Source: Brumimicrobium glaciale
Lineage (GTDB): Bacteria; Bacteroidota; Bacteroidia; Flavobacteriales_D; Crocinitomicaceae
Length of the DNA: 64,000 nucleotides
Reading direction: 5' to 3'
Assembly (NCBI RefSeq): GCF_004152935.1
Contig: NZ_SETE01000001.1
Coordinates: 124,001 to 188,000 of the forward strand
In this document: positions 9,595-19,533 of the stretch, piece by piece
Layout: each line of letters starts with the position of its first letter
Numbering within the stretch: position 1 is the stretch's first letter
Position numbers and translations under genes: made by a program
Notes under the pieces: model-generated
The model's input: the letters and a program-made list of their open reading frames with translations, nothing else
Told to the model about the DNA's origin: nothing
The model's database searches: none

Positions 9595-10047
9595 ATGAAA
9601 AAGCTAACAATATTATTACTAGCAACAGCATTTATTTTTGCAGCTTGCGACAAAAACAATCGTGCTTCAAAGAAGCTGATGAAAGCAGGAACATGGGAAG
9701 TTGTAGAACTTTCCGTTGATGGTCAAAACATTACTCCTTTACCAACATGGCAAGTAAATGATTGCGACATCTATGAAACATTATGCACTGCAACTTGGAC
9801 GCTTGAAGGAAAGCAAAGTCAATTCTACTGGCAATTCAACGAAAAAGCGGAACTGTTTACTATTTCTAGAATTGTAGCTCCAGAAGATTGTGAAGATTTC
9901 TACACCGAAGAAGTCGAACAACAAACTTTTAAGTTTAGCGGAGATTATGAAGTTGTGGAAAGGAAACGTAAATCCATGACTTTTGAGAGTTCTAAGACTT
10001 TGGGGTTTGAAGGGGAGAAAGTGGTGATTAGGGTGGAAAAAAAATAA
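9595..10047 (+). CDS. Lipocalin-like lipoprotein
   Basis: The 150-residue product has lipobox FIFAAC, Cys18. The mature part starts KLMKAGTWEVVEL and then alternates short beta strands (TATWTLEG, FYWQFNEKAELFTI), as in the small lipocalin-like lipoproteins that are abundant in Flavobacteriales. The binding partner is unknown. It is the last gene of the surface-protein cluster. Confidence 0.75.
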   Translation: MKKLTILLLATAFIFAACDKNNRASKKLMKAGTWEVVELSVDGQNITPLPTWQVNDCDIYETLCTATWTLEGKQSQFYWQFNEKAELFTISRIVAPEDCEDFYTEEVEQQTFKFSGDYEVVERKRKSMTFESSKTLGFEGEKVVIRVEKK

Positions 10048-10301
10048 TGAAAAATTAATAATTAAAAATGAAAAATAGGGTTTCAATATATTTTTTCGCA
10101 TTTCAGAAGAATTGAAGTAGAGGAAAAAAGAATGAAAAACTAAAAATTGGACTTTAATGTTTTTTTTCGTTTTTTAAAGTGTTTCAATGTAGAAATGAAG
10201 ATTTATTAGTTTAACTAAGACTGAATAATTGGGCTTTAGTTTATTTTTTTGATAGTATTGAAGGTAAATTCTAAAAGTGAGTTCTACGAATTTTTCACTT
10301 T
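10048..10301. other. A+T-rich intergenic repeats between convergent genes
   Basis: This holds several related stretches of the form AAAATGAAAAAT with complementary T-rich runs (about 10122-10185 can fold back on itself). No gene is visible; the segment probably terminates both converging units. Confidence 0.4.
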
Positions 10302-11177
10302 TCATTTCTCACTTTTCATTTGATTGTTTTTCGTTTGAAAACGAAAAACAATCAACCCTAAAAGCAAAACCGTAGCCGGAATAGTTGCTACCAAATCCAA
10401 CTCATTCATCCACGACGGAAAGTTATCGTTGGCTAGCCAATATACATTCAAGATGTTATTTAACGCATGCATGATGATTCCTGGAATAATGCTTCCAGAA
10501 ACGTAATACATCATTCCTAATACGAGTCCAAAGGAGAACAATGGAAGGATTTGAATGTAATTGAAATGCAGTAAGGCAAAAATGACTGAACTAGAGATTA
10601 AACTCAAAGTAAGTTTCTTAGTACTGTTCAACATGTGGTGGAATAAGAATCTTCTGAAGGCAAACTCTTCGGCAATTCCAGTAATCAATCCAATGATTAA
10701 TAATGCAGCAAAGAAACTCATAGAACCGCTTTTTCCTACTAAGCTTGTTAATTGTTCGTCTGCTATTTCTTTGGCAGCCACAAGTCCTTCATAAACTCCG
10801 AGGAACTTTGTGATGTCTAGGTTAATTTCACTTATAAAAGGCAAAAGGAAGAATACTGAAACAAATAATAGAAGTGACCATACTATTGTGGACAGCTTTG
10901 GTTTACTGATTATTTTCTCGGCATCTTTAGTTAAATAACTGTATACAATTCCTGGAGTAAGCAAAAATCCCAATTGGAAAGGCATGAAATTGATAAACAT
11001 ATACTGGACAGGAAACGACTTGAGCTGTATAGTTAAGTTGTCAACTGGCATTTCTGGGTAGCTGATTGTCATTACCAAAGTAACGATGATAGAAATCAAG
11101 ATAAACGAAACGGCGCCTATCGTAAAGAGTAGAACCGCTTGAAGAAAAGGCGTAAATGAATCAAATTTTTCTTTCAT
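10302..11177 (-). CDS. CPBP-family intramembrane glutamic protease
   Basis: The 291-residue polytopic membrane protein has about eight helices. The CPBP (Abi/Rce1-type) motifs are visible: EEFAFR at residues 170-175 (E-E-x3-R), FALLHFNY, and HALNN. Members process prenylated or peptide substrates or act in self-immunity; the target here is unknown. Its first codon overlaps the rodA stop by one base, so it is the last gene of the cell-elongation operon. Confidence 0.88.
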   Translation of the reverse strand: MKEKFDSFTPFLQAVLLFTIGAVSFILISIIVTLVMTISYPEMPVDNLTIQLKSFPVQYMFINFMPFQLGFLLTPGIVYSYLTKDAEKIISKPKLSTIVWSLLLFVSVFFLLPFISEINLDITKFLGVYEGLVAAKEIADEQLTSLVGKSGSMSFFAALLIIGLITGIAEEFAFRRFLFHHMLNSTKKLTLSLISSSVIFALLHFNYIQILPLFSFGLVLGMMYYVSGSIIPGIIMHALNNILNVYWLANDNFPSWMNELDLVATIPATVLLLGLIVFRFQTKNNQMKSEK

Positions 11178-12577
11178 TATGCAAGGACATCTTTACGTTG
11201 ACTATCTAATTTCAATAAAATAAGAATCATAATGAGGAAGGACATCATGGATGAACCACCGTAACTAAAAAAGGGCAATGGAATTCCAATAACTGGAATA
11301 ATTCCAATGTTCATACCTACATTAATTGCAAAGTGATAGAAAATTATCATGGCGACAGAATTGGCGTACACCCTGGCAAATCGGCTCTTTTGCCGTTCTG
11401 CAATGACTATTATTCTGACCAGTAAAACGGTAAAAAGAACCACCAAAGTTGCTGAGCCTACAAAGCCCCATTCTTCGGAATATACAGAGAATATAAAATC
11501 TGTTTCACTTTCAGGAACGTGTTTACTTCTTGGACTAGATAAAATTGCCTCATGATATCCAACACCAGAAAAACCACCAGATCCAACGGCAGCCAAAGCT
11601 CTGTTTCTGTTGTAATCTTTTCCGTCTTGATCTTGAATTTTACCTAGCCACAAATCAATTCTGTCTTTTTGGTGAACCTGCAAAACATTCAAATAAGTAT
11701 AAGAGATCAGTCCAACTAGTCCGACAGTTACGATATACACAATAAGAATTGCGGCTCTCATTTTCTTTTTATTTCTCTGCGCTGCAAGTTTCTGATTGAT
11801 GAAGAAAGAAATAATAAATAGAACTGAGATAATTATCAATAGTAGCATCCAACCGGGTAAATCATAACCAGGCAGAAATGAAAAGGTATGTTTTGACTCA
11901 GTAAAATACAAGGTGATTATACTGAGGAAAATGATGATGAATAGAACAGGAATAAAGTGAATTCCAACGAAAGTGTGTTTAAATCTTAATCCCAAAACAC
12001 GGTTGGAAAAGAATAAGATAATTGGATCAAAAGTTATTCCTTCACGGTACATTACAAAAAAGAATGCTGTAAAAACCAAAAAAGTTCCGGTATCATTTTG
12101 AATCAAAACCAATAGCATTGTCCCTATAACAACAGATAACGCTAGAAATAAGGAACGCTTGGAGATCAATTTACCTCTGTTTTCGGAAATGATATACGCT
12201 AACATTAACGCGGTAGTTAGTTTAGAGAATTCGGAGGGTTGCACACCAAAAGGACCAACTCCCAACCAAGATCTAGCTCCATTAATGGGTTCAGTAAACA
12301 ATACAAGAACAAGCAAAATCAAAACAGTTACAAATGCCAATGGAGTAAGTTTCCGGATGAATTCTGCCTCAATAAGCGATATTACAATACCTAGGAAAAG
12401 ACCGATTCCAATCCACATTATTTGTTTACCATAAAGGGTTTTAATATCAAATAAAAATGGTCTTTCAGGATTGTATGCCGCTGAGTAAATGTTGACAATT
12501 CCCATCAATACTAGCGCGGCAACTACCACGATAGTCAACCAATCCCACCCCACTGTTTTTTCTCTAAAACTATTCAT
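11177..12577 (-). CDS. rodA: RodA, SEDS peptidoglycan glycosyltransferase
   Basis: The 466-residue SEDS protein has about ten membrane helices and polymerises lipid II for lateral wall growth with PBP2. Signature stretches are GARSWLGVG, QPSEFSKL, QNDTGT and, near the C-terminus, PVIGIPLPFFSYGGSSM. It is longer than the roughly 370-residue enterobacterial RodA; the extra length is in a hydrophobic and basic insertion at about residues 185-290. It overlaps the upstream mrdA by eight bases. Confidence 0.95.
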   Translation of the reverse strand: MNSFREKTVGWDWLTIVVVAALVLMGIVNIYSAAYNPERPFLFDIKTLYGKQIMWIGIGLFLGIVISLIEAEFIRKLTPLAFVTVLILLVLVLFTEPINGARSWLGVGPFGVQPSEFSKLTTALMLAYIISENRGKLISKRSLFLALSVVIGTMLLVLIQNDTGTFLVFTAFFFVMYREGITFDPIILFFSNRVLGLRFKHTFVGIHFIPVLFIIIFLSIITLYFTESKHTFSFLPGYDLPGWMLLLIIISVLFIISFFINQKLAAQRNKKKMRAAILIVYIVTVGLVGLISYTYLNVLQVHQKDRIDLWLGKIQDQDGKDYNRNRALAAVGSGGFSGVGYHEAILSSPRSKHVPESETDFIFSVYSEEWGFVGSATLVVLFTVLLVRIIVIAERQKSRFARVYANSVAMIIFYHFAINVGMNIGIIPVIGIPLPFFSYGGSSMMSFLIMILILLKLDSQRKDVLA

Positions 12578-14444
12578 TAATATTTGTAAAGCGTTGGTCT
12601 AAAATTCTTTTTTCTTTTAACGAGTCAGCTATTGTACCTGTAAGGTATTTCTCCATCATTAAACTTGCAATTGGTGCTGCCCAAGTTCCTCCAAATCCCG
12701 CATTTTCAACAAATACTGCAATGGCAATTTTAGGATCATCAAACGGTGCAAATGCCATGAAAACAGAGTGGTCTTCTCCATGTGGATTTTGAGCTGTTCC
12801 TGTTTTTCCAGCTACAACTATATCTTTTATTCTTGCTCTTCTTGCTGTTCCATGTGCTTCATTAACAGCACCACGCATTCCTTCTTTTACAGCTCCAAAA
12901 TGTTTGGATTCCACCATGGTGTATTTTTTAACTTTAAACTTTTCTTGTGGACCCTCATTACCTATACTTTTCACTAAATGCGGTTCATAATAAAATCCTT
13001 CATTTGCTACGATAGCAGCTAAGTTGGCCATCTGAAGGGGAGTTAATTTAACTTCTCCTTGACCAATACTATTCGATCGAATAGTAGAAAAAGCCCAACG
13101 GTATTCTCCATACCAGTGATTATAAAATTCCACATTTGGAATAACTCCGTTTCTTAAACCAAAAATATCTGTCTCTGGTCTAATTCCAAAACCGAAACTG
13201 TGCATATACTTTTCCCAAATAGCGAGGCCTTCTGCTGCATCTTTAAAATTATTGGAATATTTACCTTGTTGAATAATCTTTTTTACTTCGTAATAGAAAT
13301 AGGGATTACAAGAATATTGAATTGCTTTTGAAACGCTATTTGCTGGCGGATGATTGTGACAACCAACCCAAGATCTTGTACAAGGAAATGATGCATTTTC
13401 ATCAATAACACCCTCTTGCAATCCAATTAATGCATTCACGACTTTGAAAATTGATCCTGGAGGATATTCTGCTGCAAGTGGTCGAGGATAAAATGGTTTT
13501 AATGTATCCTTATATAGTTTTTGATAATTGGTGCGAATATTCCTTGTTCCAACCATTAAATTAGGGTTGTAACTTGGAGCACTCACCATTGCTAAGATTT
13601 CACCAGTTGAAGGTTCAATTGCCACAATTGATCCGAGCTTGTTTTTCATGAGCTCCTCGCCATAAGCTTGAAGAATGATATCAATTCCTAAATGGAGTGG
13701 AGGGCCTTGTTGCGCATTTGTATCTAATTTTCCACCTGCGAAATTATCAACCAATTTTCCTCTTGAAGAAGTAAGGATAACTTTCGTTCCTTTCTTTCCT
13801 CGCAATTCATATTCATAATATTTCTCTAATCCTGATCTTCCAATGAAATCTCCAACTCTATAAAATCTTCTGTCTGCGTTGAGTTCTGGACCACTGATTT
13901 CATTCAGATAACCATAAATATTTGCACCATAAGGATAAGGATAATCGCGCATGCTCATTGGTTCTTCATAAAAACCTTTGAACTCTGAAAGATCCATTGC
14001 AATTTCGGAAATTTCATCGGCGGATAATTCTTTCAAAAATGCATGAGGTAAATAGCTTCGGTAATCGTTAACAACTGTATCGTTTCCTGTCGTTTTACTG
14101 CGTGTTCTTCTATCAAGTTCTTTGCGTATTTCAGCAAATCTTAGGTGAATAGAATCAACAGAATAACCAATAAGTTTTGAGAAAGCGAGTGTATCCAAAT
14201 GCTCAATATCATCTTCTATAAACATGAGATTATAGTAAGTTTTATTGGCTACTATTTTCTCACCGTTTCGATCATACAAGATTCCTCGTGGAGGTTTAAT
14301 CGTGATTTTTTTCTTGGCAACTTCTCCAGCACGTTCGATCCATTTGTCATCAACCACTTGCATATAAAAAAGCCTAGCGGTGAATACAATACCAACAAAA
14401 ACGAAAAGGAGGATAAAAACGAGACGTCTATTTTCTAAATTCAT
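12570..14444 (-). CDS. mrdA: Penicillin-binding protein 2 (class B transpeptidase)
   Basis: The 624-residue product has one N-terminal membrane anchor (about 9-28), a PBP dimerisation domain, and a transpeptidase domain with the active-site SIFK at residues 331-334, SCN at 378-380 and KTG at 547-549. It crosslinks peptidoglycan during elongation as partner of RodA. It overlaps mreD by four bases upstream and rodA by eight bases downstream, so translation is probably coupled. Confidence 0.95.
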   Translation of the reverse strand: MNLENRRLVFILLFVFVGIVFTARLFYMQVVDDKWIERAGEVAKKKITIKPPRGILYDRNGEKIVANKTYYNLMFIEDDIEHLDTLAFSKLIGYSVDSIHLRFAEIRKELDRRTRSKTTGNDTVVNDYRSYLPHAFLKELSADEISEIAMDLSEFKGFYEEPMSMRDYPYPYGANIYGYLNEISGPELNADRRFYRVGDFIGRSGLEKYYEYELRGKKGTKVILTSSRGKLVDNFAGGKLDTNAQQGPPLHLGIDIILQAYGEELMKNKLGSIVAIEPSTGEILAMVSAPSYNPNLMVGTRNIRTNYQKLYKDTLKPFYPRPLAAEYPPGSIFKVVNALIGLQEGVIDENASFPCTRSWVGCHNHPPANSVSKAIQYSCNPYFYYEVKKIIQQGKYSNNFKDAAEGLAIWEKYMHSFGFGIRPETDIFGLRNGVIPNVEFYNHWYGEYRWAFSTIRSNSIGQGEVKLTPLQMANLAAIVANEGFYYEPHLVKSIGNEGPQEKFKVKKYTMVESKHFGAVKEGMRGAVNEAHGTARRARIKDIVVAGKTGTAQNPHGEDHSVFMAFAPFDDPKIAIAVFVENAGFGGTWAAPIASLMMEKYLTGTIADSLKEKRILDQRFTNINE

Positions 14445-14956
14445 ACATTTTTAGACTTTTTAAAGAAAAGTACTTGGATGAGTATAAATATAGTTAAAGT
14501 TATAATGGAACTTAAGAATGTGCTGGTAAGAATTTCTTGCCAAGCTGACCATTTGAAATATTCAAGACCGAAAAACCAAAAATGGTGAAGCAAAATTGTA
14601 AGTGCTGAAACTTTAATGAACCAAGGATATCCCCAATCTTTAGCAATTGGTTCTTTAAGAATATCATATCCATCTCTTGGAGCAAATTGTCTGAAAATTC
14701 CAGGTCTAATGTAAGCTATAAACACTGAAGCGCTGGCATGCAAACCAAAGGTATTCATAAAAAAGTCGACGCCTACTCCTGCAATGAAAGCCAATAACAT
14801 TAGCACAACAGGTCGGGTGTCGAAAGGAAGCATAAGAATAAACAAAGGATAGATCATCGGATGAATTCCGTATCCAAAAGGCAGTTGTCCAAAAATCAAT
14901 CCTTGCGCAAGCACAAAAATCAATAAACGAAGTATGTTTTTTACGAGATAATTCAT
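14441..14956 (-). CDS. mreD: Rod-shape protein MreD
   Basis: The 171-residue inner-membrane protein has about five helices and lies between mreC and mrdA with four-base overlaps at both ends. The sequence is weakly conserved, as usual for MreD; the call rests on hydrophobic profile, length and position. It belongs to the elongasome scaffold linking MreB to the wall enzymes. Confidence 0.9.
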   Translation of the reverse strand: MNYLVKNILRLLIFVLAQGLIFGQLPFGYGIHPMIYPLFILMLPFDTRPVVLMLLAFIAGVGVDFFMNTFGLHASASVFIAYIRPGIFRQFAPRDGYDILKEPIAKDWGYPWFIKVSALTILLHHFWFFGLEYFKWSAWQEILTSTFLSSIITLTIFILIQVLFFKKSKNV

Positions 14957-15786
14957 TGTAATTCAGGAATCTTTTTTTCTAATGTTTCAAGTTCCAATTT
15001 ATGGATGTTTTTGATCACATAAACATACCTCAATTTTCTCATGTCTTGGTTCAGTCTAACGATAATATTCCATCTTGGCTGACCTTCTACAGGCTCAATT
15101 TTTTCAACTATACCAATGGGTTCTCCAGGCGGAAAATATCCACCGCTTCCTCGTGCTAAAACTTTTGATCCTATTTCTACTTCAATATCATTAGAAAATC
15201 CTGTGAGGTTTACTCTTCTTGGATTTGTTCCTTCATATTTTATCAAACCATGTGCGTTGGACTTGTTTATGAAAGCACTGATATTTATATCTGTAGTTAA
15301 AACAGACTTTACAATTGCGAAATTTTCTGAAACATCATAAACAATTCCTACAATTCCATTCGATGAAACAACACCCATTTTTCTTTCAATCCCTTTATCA
15401 CTTCCCGCATTAATAGTAAAATAATTATTGGCGTGTGTATGGGAGGAGTTAATTACTGTTGCTGGAGTTCTTTCAAAACTTAACCTTCTTAAGGTGTCAT
15501 TAATTAAGGCAGTATTGGTATCAATAGAAATAAAATTATCAGCAATTCTTTTTTCAAGAAGCACGTTTTCGGCTTGTAATTTTTCGTTGGCTTCGTCGAG
15601 ATAAAGGTATTTCACAATATCTCTTTCCCACGACAATAAAGTCCCTGTTACTGCTGTAGATGAGTTAAAGAACGCTGTTCTTGGGAAACTCATAACCGTA
15701 AAGTATGAACTTAGTGCGGCAATTTGTAAAATCAGAAAGACAAGAAATACCCTGAACCTTCGAAAGAATGCTATAAACTTTAGCAT
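14953..15786 (-). CDS. mreC: Rod-shape protein MreC
   Basis: The 277-residue product has an N-terminal membrane helix (about 12-30), a coiled-coil segment (about 60-90, NEKLQAENVLLEKRI) and the beta-rich periplasmic MreC domain with NYFTINAGSDKGI and the strand MGVVSSNGIVGIV. It organises PBP2 and RodA in the periplasm. It starts 15 bases after mreB. Confidence 0.95.
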   Translation of the reverse strand: MLKFIAFFRRFRVFLVFLILQIAALSSYFTVMSFPRTAFFNSSTAVTGTLLSWERDIVKYLYLDEANEKLQAENVLLEKRIADNFISIDTNTALINDTLRRLSFERTPATVINSSHTHANNYFTINAGSDKGIERKMGVVSSNGIVGIVYDVSENFAIVKSVLTTDINISAFINKSNAHGLIKYEGTNPRRVNLTGFSNDIEVEIGSKVLARGSGGYFPPGEPIGIVEKIEPVEGQPRWNIIVRLNQDMRKLRYVYVIKNIHKLELETLEKKIPELQ

Positions 15787-15801
15787 GAAATATTATTGCT
15801 T

Positions 15802-16827
15802 TTAATCTCTTATCAAGAATTGGAAACGGTTTATATTTTTTAAAGCGATACTTGTACCTCTGGCAACTGCTCTTAATGGATCTTCTGCGATGTGAACCGG
15901 TAGTTTTGTCTTTAATGACATACGTTTATCTAGTCCACGTAACATTGAACCACCTCCAGCTAAATAGATTCCTGTTTTGTAAATATCTGCAGAAAGTTCT
16001 GGCGGTGTCATTTCTAAAGCACTCAAAATTGCTTCTTCGATTTTAGAAATTGATTTATCTAAAGCGTGAGCAATTTCCACGTAGCTTACGATAATTTCTT
16101 TTGGAATACCTGTCATTAAATCTCGTCCACGCACAGCAAAATCTTCTGGTGGATTATCTAATTCTGGCAATGCAGATCCTACTTCAATTTTAATTTGTTC
16201 TGCGGTACGTTCTCCAACCAAAATGTTGTGTTGACGGCGCATATATTCTTCAATATCTTTTGTGAAGTCATTTCCAGCTACACGAATTGATTTATCACTA
16301 ACGATACCACCAAGAGCGATTACTGCAATTTCAGAAGTTCCTCCTCCGATATCAATAATCATATTTCCCATGGGTTCTTCAACGTCAATTCCAATCCCTA
16401 TTGCGGCAGCCATTGGTTCATGAATCAAATACACTTCTTTTGCTCCTGCGTGTTCTGCAGAATCACGAACGGCTCTTTTTTCAACTTCTGTAATTCCAGA
16501 TGGAATACAAATTACCATTCTTAACGAAGGATTGAATAAACTCTTGCGCTTCTTGATCATTTTGATCATTCCACGAATCATTTGTTCAGCACACTGGAAA
16601 TCAGCAATTACACCATCTTGAAGCGGGCGAACCGTTTCAATTAGCTTATGGGTTTTACCATGCATTTGCTGGGCTTTTTTACCAATAGCAACAATTTTAC
16701 CTGTTTGAATATCTCTAGCAACAATTGAAGGTTCATCAACAACCACTTTATCATCCATTATGATGAGTGTGTTTGCTGTCCCTAAATCTATTGCAATATC
16801 TTGTGTTAAAAAGCCAAATAATCCCAT
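15802..16827 (-). CDS. mreB: Rod-shape-determining actin homologue MreB
   Basis: The 341-residue product has the full actin-fold ATP site: DLGTANTLI (phosphate 1), IDIGGGTSEIAVI (phosphate 2) and LAGGGSMLRGLD (adenosine). It forms membrane-bound filaments that guide elongation. It heads the mreBCD-mrdA-rodA block and lies 93 bases downstream of purH; a separate promoter may lie in that gap. Confidence 0.97.
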   Translation of the reverse strand: MGLFGFLTQDIAIDLGTANTLIIMDDKVVVDEPSIVARDIQTGKIVAIGKKAQQMHGKTHKLIETVRPLQDGVIADFQCAEQMIRGMIKMIKKRKSLFNPSLRMVICIPSGITEVEKRAVRDSAEHAGAKEVYLIHEPMAAAIGIGIDVEEPMGNMIIDIGGGTSEIAVIALGGIVSDKSIRVAGNDFTKDIEEYMRRQHNILVGERTAEQIKIEVGSALPELDNPPEDFAVRGRDLMTGIPKEIIVSYVEIAHALDKSISKIEEAILSALEMTPPELSADIYKTGIYLAGGGSMLRGLDKRMSLKTKLPVHIAEDPLRAVARGTSIALKNINRFQFLIRD

Positions 16828-16920
16828 ATCGTTTCTGCCGCGCTAAAATTGTCTATATAGTGTAGTAAATATAATCCCAAATTTAGGGAAATTTACGAAC
16901 TAATTTTTATTTATTTTATA

Positions 16921-18447
16921 TTAATGTTTAAAGTGACGATTTCCAGTGAAAACCATCGCCATTTGGTGTTCGTCACAATACTTAATTGATAACTCATCTT
17001 TAATTGAACCTCCTGGTTGAATCACTGTTTTTATACCTTCATTATCAGCAATTTCTACACAATCTGGGAATGGGAAAAATGCATCAGATGCCATTACCGC
17101 TCCGTTTAAATCAAAGTTAAATGATTTTGCTTTGTGAATAGCTTGATTCAATGCATCAACTCTAGATGTTTGACCTGTTCCACTCGCTAATAATTGACCG
17201 TCTTTTGCTAAAACGATGGTATTTGATTTTGTGTGTTTCACCAATTTATTGGCAAATGCTAAATCTTTATTTTGTTGGTCTGTTGTTCCAACCTTAGTTA
17301 CCGTTTCGAAATTTTCAATTTGATCTGTAATTAAATCTCTGTCTTGTTCTAAAACACCATTCAAAATAGTTCTGAATTGTTTCTTAGGAAATTCGAAAGG
17401 TTTTTGAACCAGAATCACTCTGTTTTTCTTCGATTTTAAAATCTCAATCGCTTCTTCGTCGTAAGTTGGAGCAATTACCACTTCACAGAATAAATCATTG
17501 ATTAAAGTCGCAGTTTTGGCGTCAATTTTTGTGTTTGCAATCAATATTCCACCAAAAGCAGAAACAGGATCACCCGCTAAAGCAGCCGCATAAGCTTCTT
17601 CAATTGTTGAACGAGTCGCTAAACCACAAGCATTGTTGTGTTTTAAAATAGCAAATGTTGGATTTTCATTTTTGAAATCTTCCATTAGGTTAACTGCTGC
17701 ATCAACATCTAAAAGGTTGTTGTACGAAAGTTCTTTACCGTGCAATTTGTCAAAAACACTGTCTAATCCTCCGTAGAAAATTCCTTTTTGGTGTGGGTTT
17801 TCACCGTATCTTAAAACTTGTGATTCAGTAATACTTTGTTTGAATACTGCTTCGTCGTCTTGATTGAAGTAATTGAAAATATGTGTGTCGTAATGTGAAC
17901 TTACGTTGAAAGCATCTTTTGCGTAGGCTTTTCTTTGCTCAACTGTAATTTCTCCTTTTTGATCAGTTAAAATTGACAAAAAGTCTGCGTATTGTTTTGT
18001 TGTAGAAACCAACATTACGTCTTTGTAATTTTTTGCAGCTGCACGAATTAAAGAAATTCCTCCGATATCAATCTTCTCAATGATTTCTTCGTGTGTTCCT
18101 CCAGCGGCAACTGTTTCTTCAAATGGATAAAGGTCTACCATTACCAAATCAAAAGAGGGGATATCAAATTCTTTTAATTGTTCTTGATCTTTAGCGTTGT
18201 CTTTTCTGTTCAAGATACCGCCAAAAACTTTAGGGTGAAGTGTTTTTACTCGACCACCTAAAATTGAAGGATAAGAAGTTAAATCTTCTACACGTAGAAC
18301 TTTTATTCCCAGCTCTTCAATAAATGATTGTGTTCCGCCTGTGCTGTAAATCGTAACGCCTTGATTTGAAAGTTCTTTTACGATTGGTCCAAGTCCGTCT
18401 TTATTAAAAACAGAAATGATTGCACTCTTGATTTTTGTATTGCTCAT
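16921..18447 (-). CDS. purH: Bifunctional AICAR formyltransferase/IMP cyclohydrolase
   Basis: The 508-residue enzyme catalyses the last two steps of purine synthesis. The N-terminal MGS-like IMP cyclohydrolase domain (about 1-145) includes STGGTQSFIEELG and DLYPFEETV. The C-terminal AICAR transformylase domain includes RYGENPHQK, LKHNNACG and the end FTGNRHFKH. The length is that of complete PurH. purH next to mreB is a recurrent Bacteroidota order. Confidence 0.97.
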   Translation of the reverse strand: MSNTKIKSAIISVFNKDGLGPIVKELSNQGVTIYSTGGTQSFIEELGIKVLRVEDLTSYPSILGGRVKTLHPKVFGGILNRKDNAKDQEQLKEFDIPSFDLVMVDLYPFEETVAAGGTHEEIIEKIDIGGISLIRAAAKNYKDVMLVSTTKQYADFLSILTDQKGEITVEQRKAYAKDAFNVSSHYDTHIFNYFNQDDEAVFKQSITESQVLRYGENPHQKGIFYGGLDSVFDKLHGKELSYNNLLDVDAAVNLMEDFKNENPTFAILKHNNACGLATRSTIEEAYAAALAGDPVSAFGGILIANTKIDAKTATLINDLFCEVVIAPTYDEEAIEILKSKKNRVILVQKPFEFPKKQFRTILNGVLEQDRDLITDQIENFETVTKVGTTDQQNKDLAFANKLVKHTKSNTIVLAKDGQLLASGTGQTSRVDALNQAIHKAKSFNFDLNGAVMASDAFFPFPDCVEIADNEGIKTVIQPGGSIKDELSIKYCDEHQMAMVFTGNRHFKH

Positions 18448-18469
18448 AACCCATTTGATATTAAGCCTA

Positions 18470-18477
18470 CAAAAATA
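18470..18477 (-). promoter_or_regulatory. Putative purH -7 promoter box
   Basis: TATTTTTG on the minus strand matches TAnnTTTG exactly and lies 22 bases before the purH start codon. No strong -33 TTTG is visible. Confidence 0.5.
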
Positions 18478-18604
18478 AGTAGTTTAACTGAATAAGGTCA
18501 CTTTTTACGATCAATTTACATAATGTTTTAGGTTGTCGGTTGTCGGCTTTGAGCATTAGGCTGTATGCTTTAAGCTTTATGCACGTTACAGTATTTAAAA
18601 AGTT

Positions 18605-18868
18605 ATTGGACTACCAAGATAGATTGTTAATAACTAGTTTTTATATGGAGTTTAACTTTATAAAAAAGGAAGAAGGGATTCCTCAGTTGCTAAAATATAA
18701 GATTTTCCCAATTACGGAATGACAGTTCATAGGGGAGTTTTTGGAGTATAATTTACTCTAACCAACTAAAACCTGTCATTCCGATACATCGGCAAGCTCA
18801 GCACAAGTGGAGTGAAACGACAAGGAATCTCTTTTTTAAATAATTACGACTTATCTGGGTAACCCAAA
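18605..18868 (+). mobile_element. MITE-like element, copy A
   Basis: A 264-base element closely related to copy B at 19534. The ends are imperfect inverted repeats (ATTGGACTACCAA / TGGGTAACCCAAA) and the element is flanked on both sides by AAAGTT (18599-18604 and 18869-18874), a perfect 6-base target duplication. Inside are nested inverted repeats GGGATTCCTC.../...AGGAATCTC and CGGAATGACAG/CTGTCATTCCG. It has no coding capacity for a transposase, so it must be mobilised in trans. It lies just downstream of the hemoglobin gene. Confidence 0.75.
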
Positions 18869-18976
18869 AAAGTTAAATTGATTTTTCAATTGAAATGGTT
18901 GGTAATAAGGAAATCAATTCATAATTAAAGGCTAATCAAGCCTAAGGCCTAGAGCTTAAAGCCTACTGCTAAAAGA

Positions 18977-19357
18977 TTAACTATTCACCATGTGTTGCGC
19001 TAATTGTGGAAATTTGTTGTATAATTCGTCTGCTATTTCCTCAGAAAGTGCCAAAGTTGAAATTGCTTCTTTCATGCAAGACAGCCAAGCAATCATAGCA
19101 TTTTGATCGATTCTGTGTGGTAAATGACGCTGACGCATTCTTGGCGGTCCATATTTTTCAATGTAACGTGGAGGACCACCTAAAAATTGAGTTAAAAAAC
19201 GAAACTGCTTTTCTTTAATTTCATCAATTGAATTGGTATCAAATATTGGTATTAAGACAGGATGTTTGTAAACTCTTTCATAAAAAGCATTCACAAGATC
19301 CTTAATTTTATCTTCTCCTAATCGAATATAAAGCGTGTTGTCAAATTCTTGTACCAT
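18977..19357 (-). CDS. Truncated hemoglobin, group II
   Basis: The 126-residue 2-on-2 globin has FY at residues 25-26 (distal B10 Tyr26), the proximal His78 in RMRQRHLP, and AWLSCM with Trp91 at the G8 position that marks group II (GlbO/YjbI type). The PPRYIEKYGPPRMR segment is the family loop. Such proteins bind O2 or NO and are linked to oxidative or nitrosative stress. The gene stands alone, bracketed by two MITE-like elements, and its promoter box ends only five bases before the ATG. Confidence 0.93.
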   Translation of the reverse strand: MVQEFDNTLYIRLGEDKIKDLVNAFYERVYKHPVLIPIFDTNSIDEIKEKQFRFLTQFLGGPPRYIEKYGPPRMRQRHLPHRIDQNAMIAWLSCMKEAISTLALSEEIADELYNKFPQLAQHMVNS

Positions 19358-19362
19358 AATCT

Positions 19363-19370
19363 CAAATTTA
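19363..19370 (-). promoter_or_regulatory. Promoter -7 box almost abutting the hemoglobin start codon
   Basis: TAAATTTG matches TAnnTTTG exactly and is separated from the ATG by five bases, so the transcript should have no leader or only one to three bases. Confidence 0.55.
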
Positions 19371-19533
19371 GTTATATTTAAGTATTAAAACAGCTCATTA
19401 AATCTGAATATTTGTTTAAATATTGGATTTTGGCTCTATATGAAATACTGTGAGTGATTAATTTTAATCCTTCGAAAAATTAATAGTTCTACTACGAATT
19501 TAACGGTAATCTAAACGAATTGTATTTTAAAGT

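Noticed and set aside
18540..18722. 60-codon plus-strand ORF
   Set aside because: It runs across the left end of MITE copy A and the preceding AAGCTT-type repeat; no coding signs.
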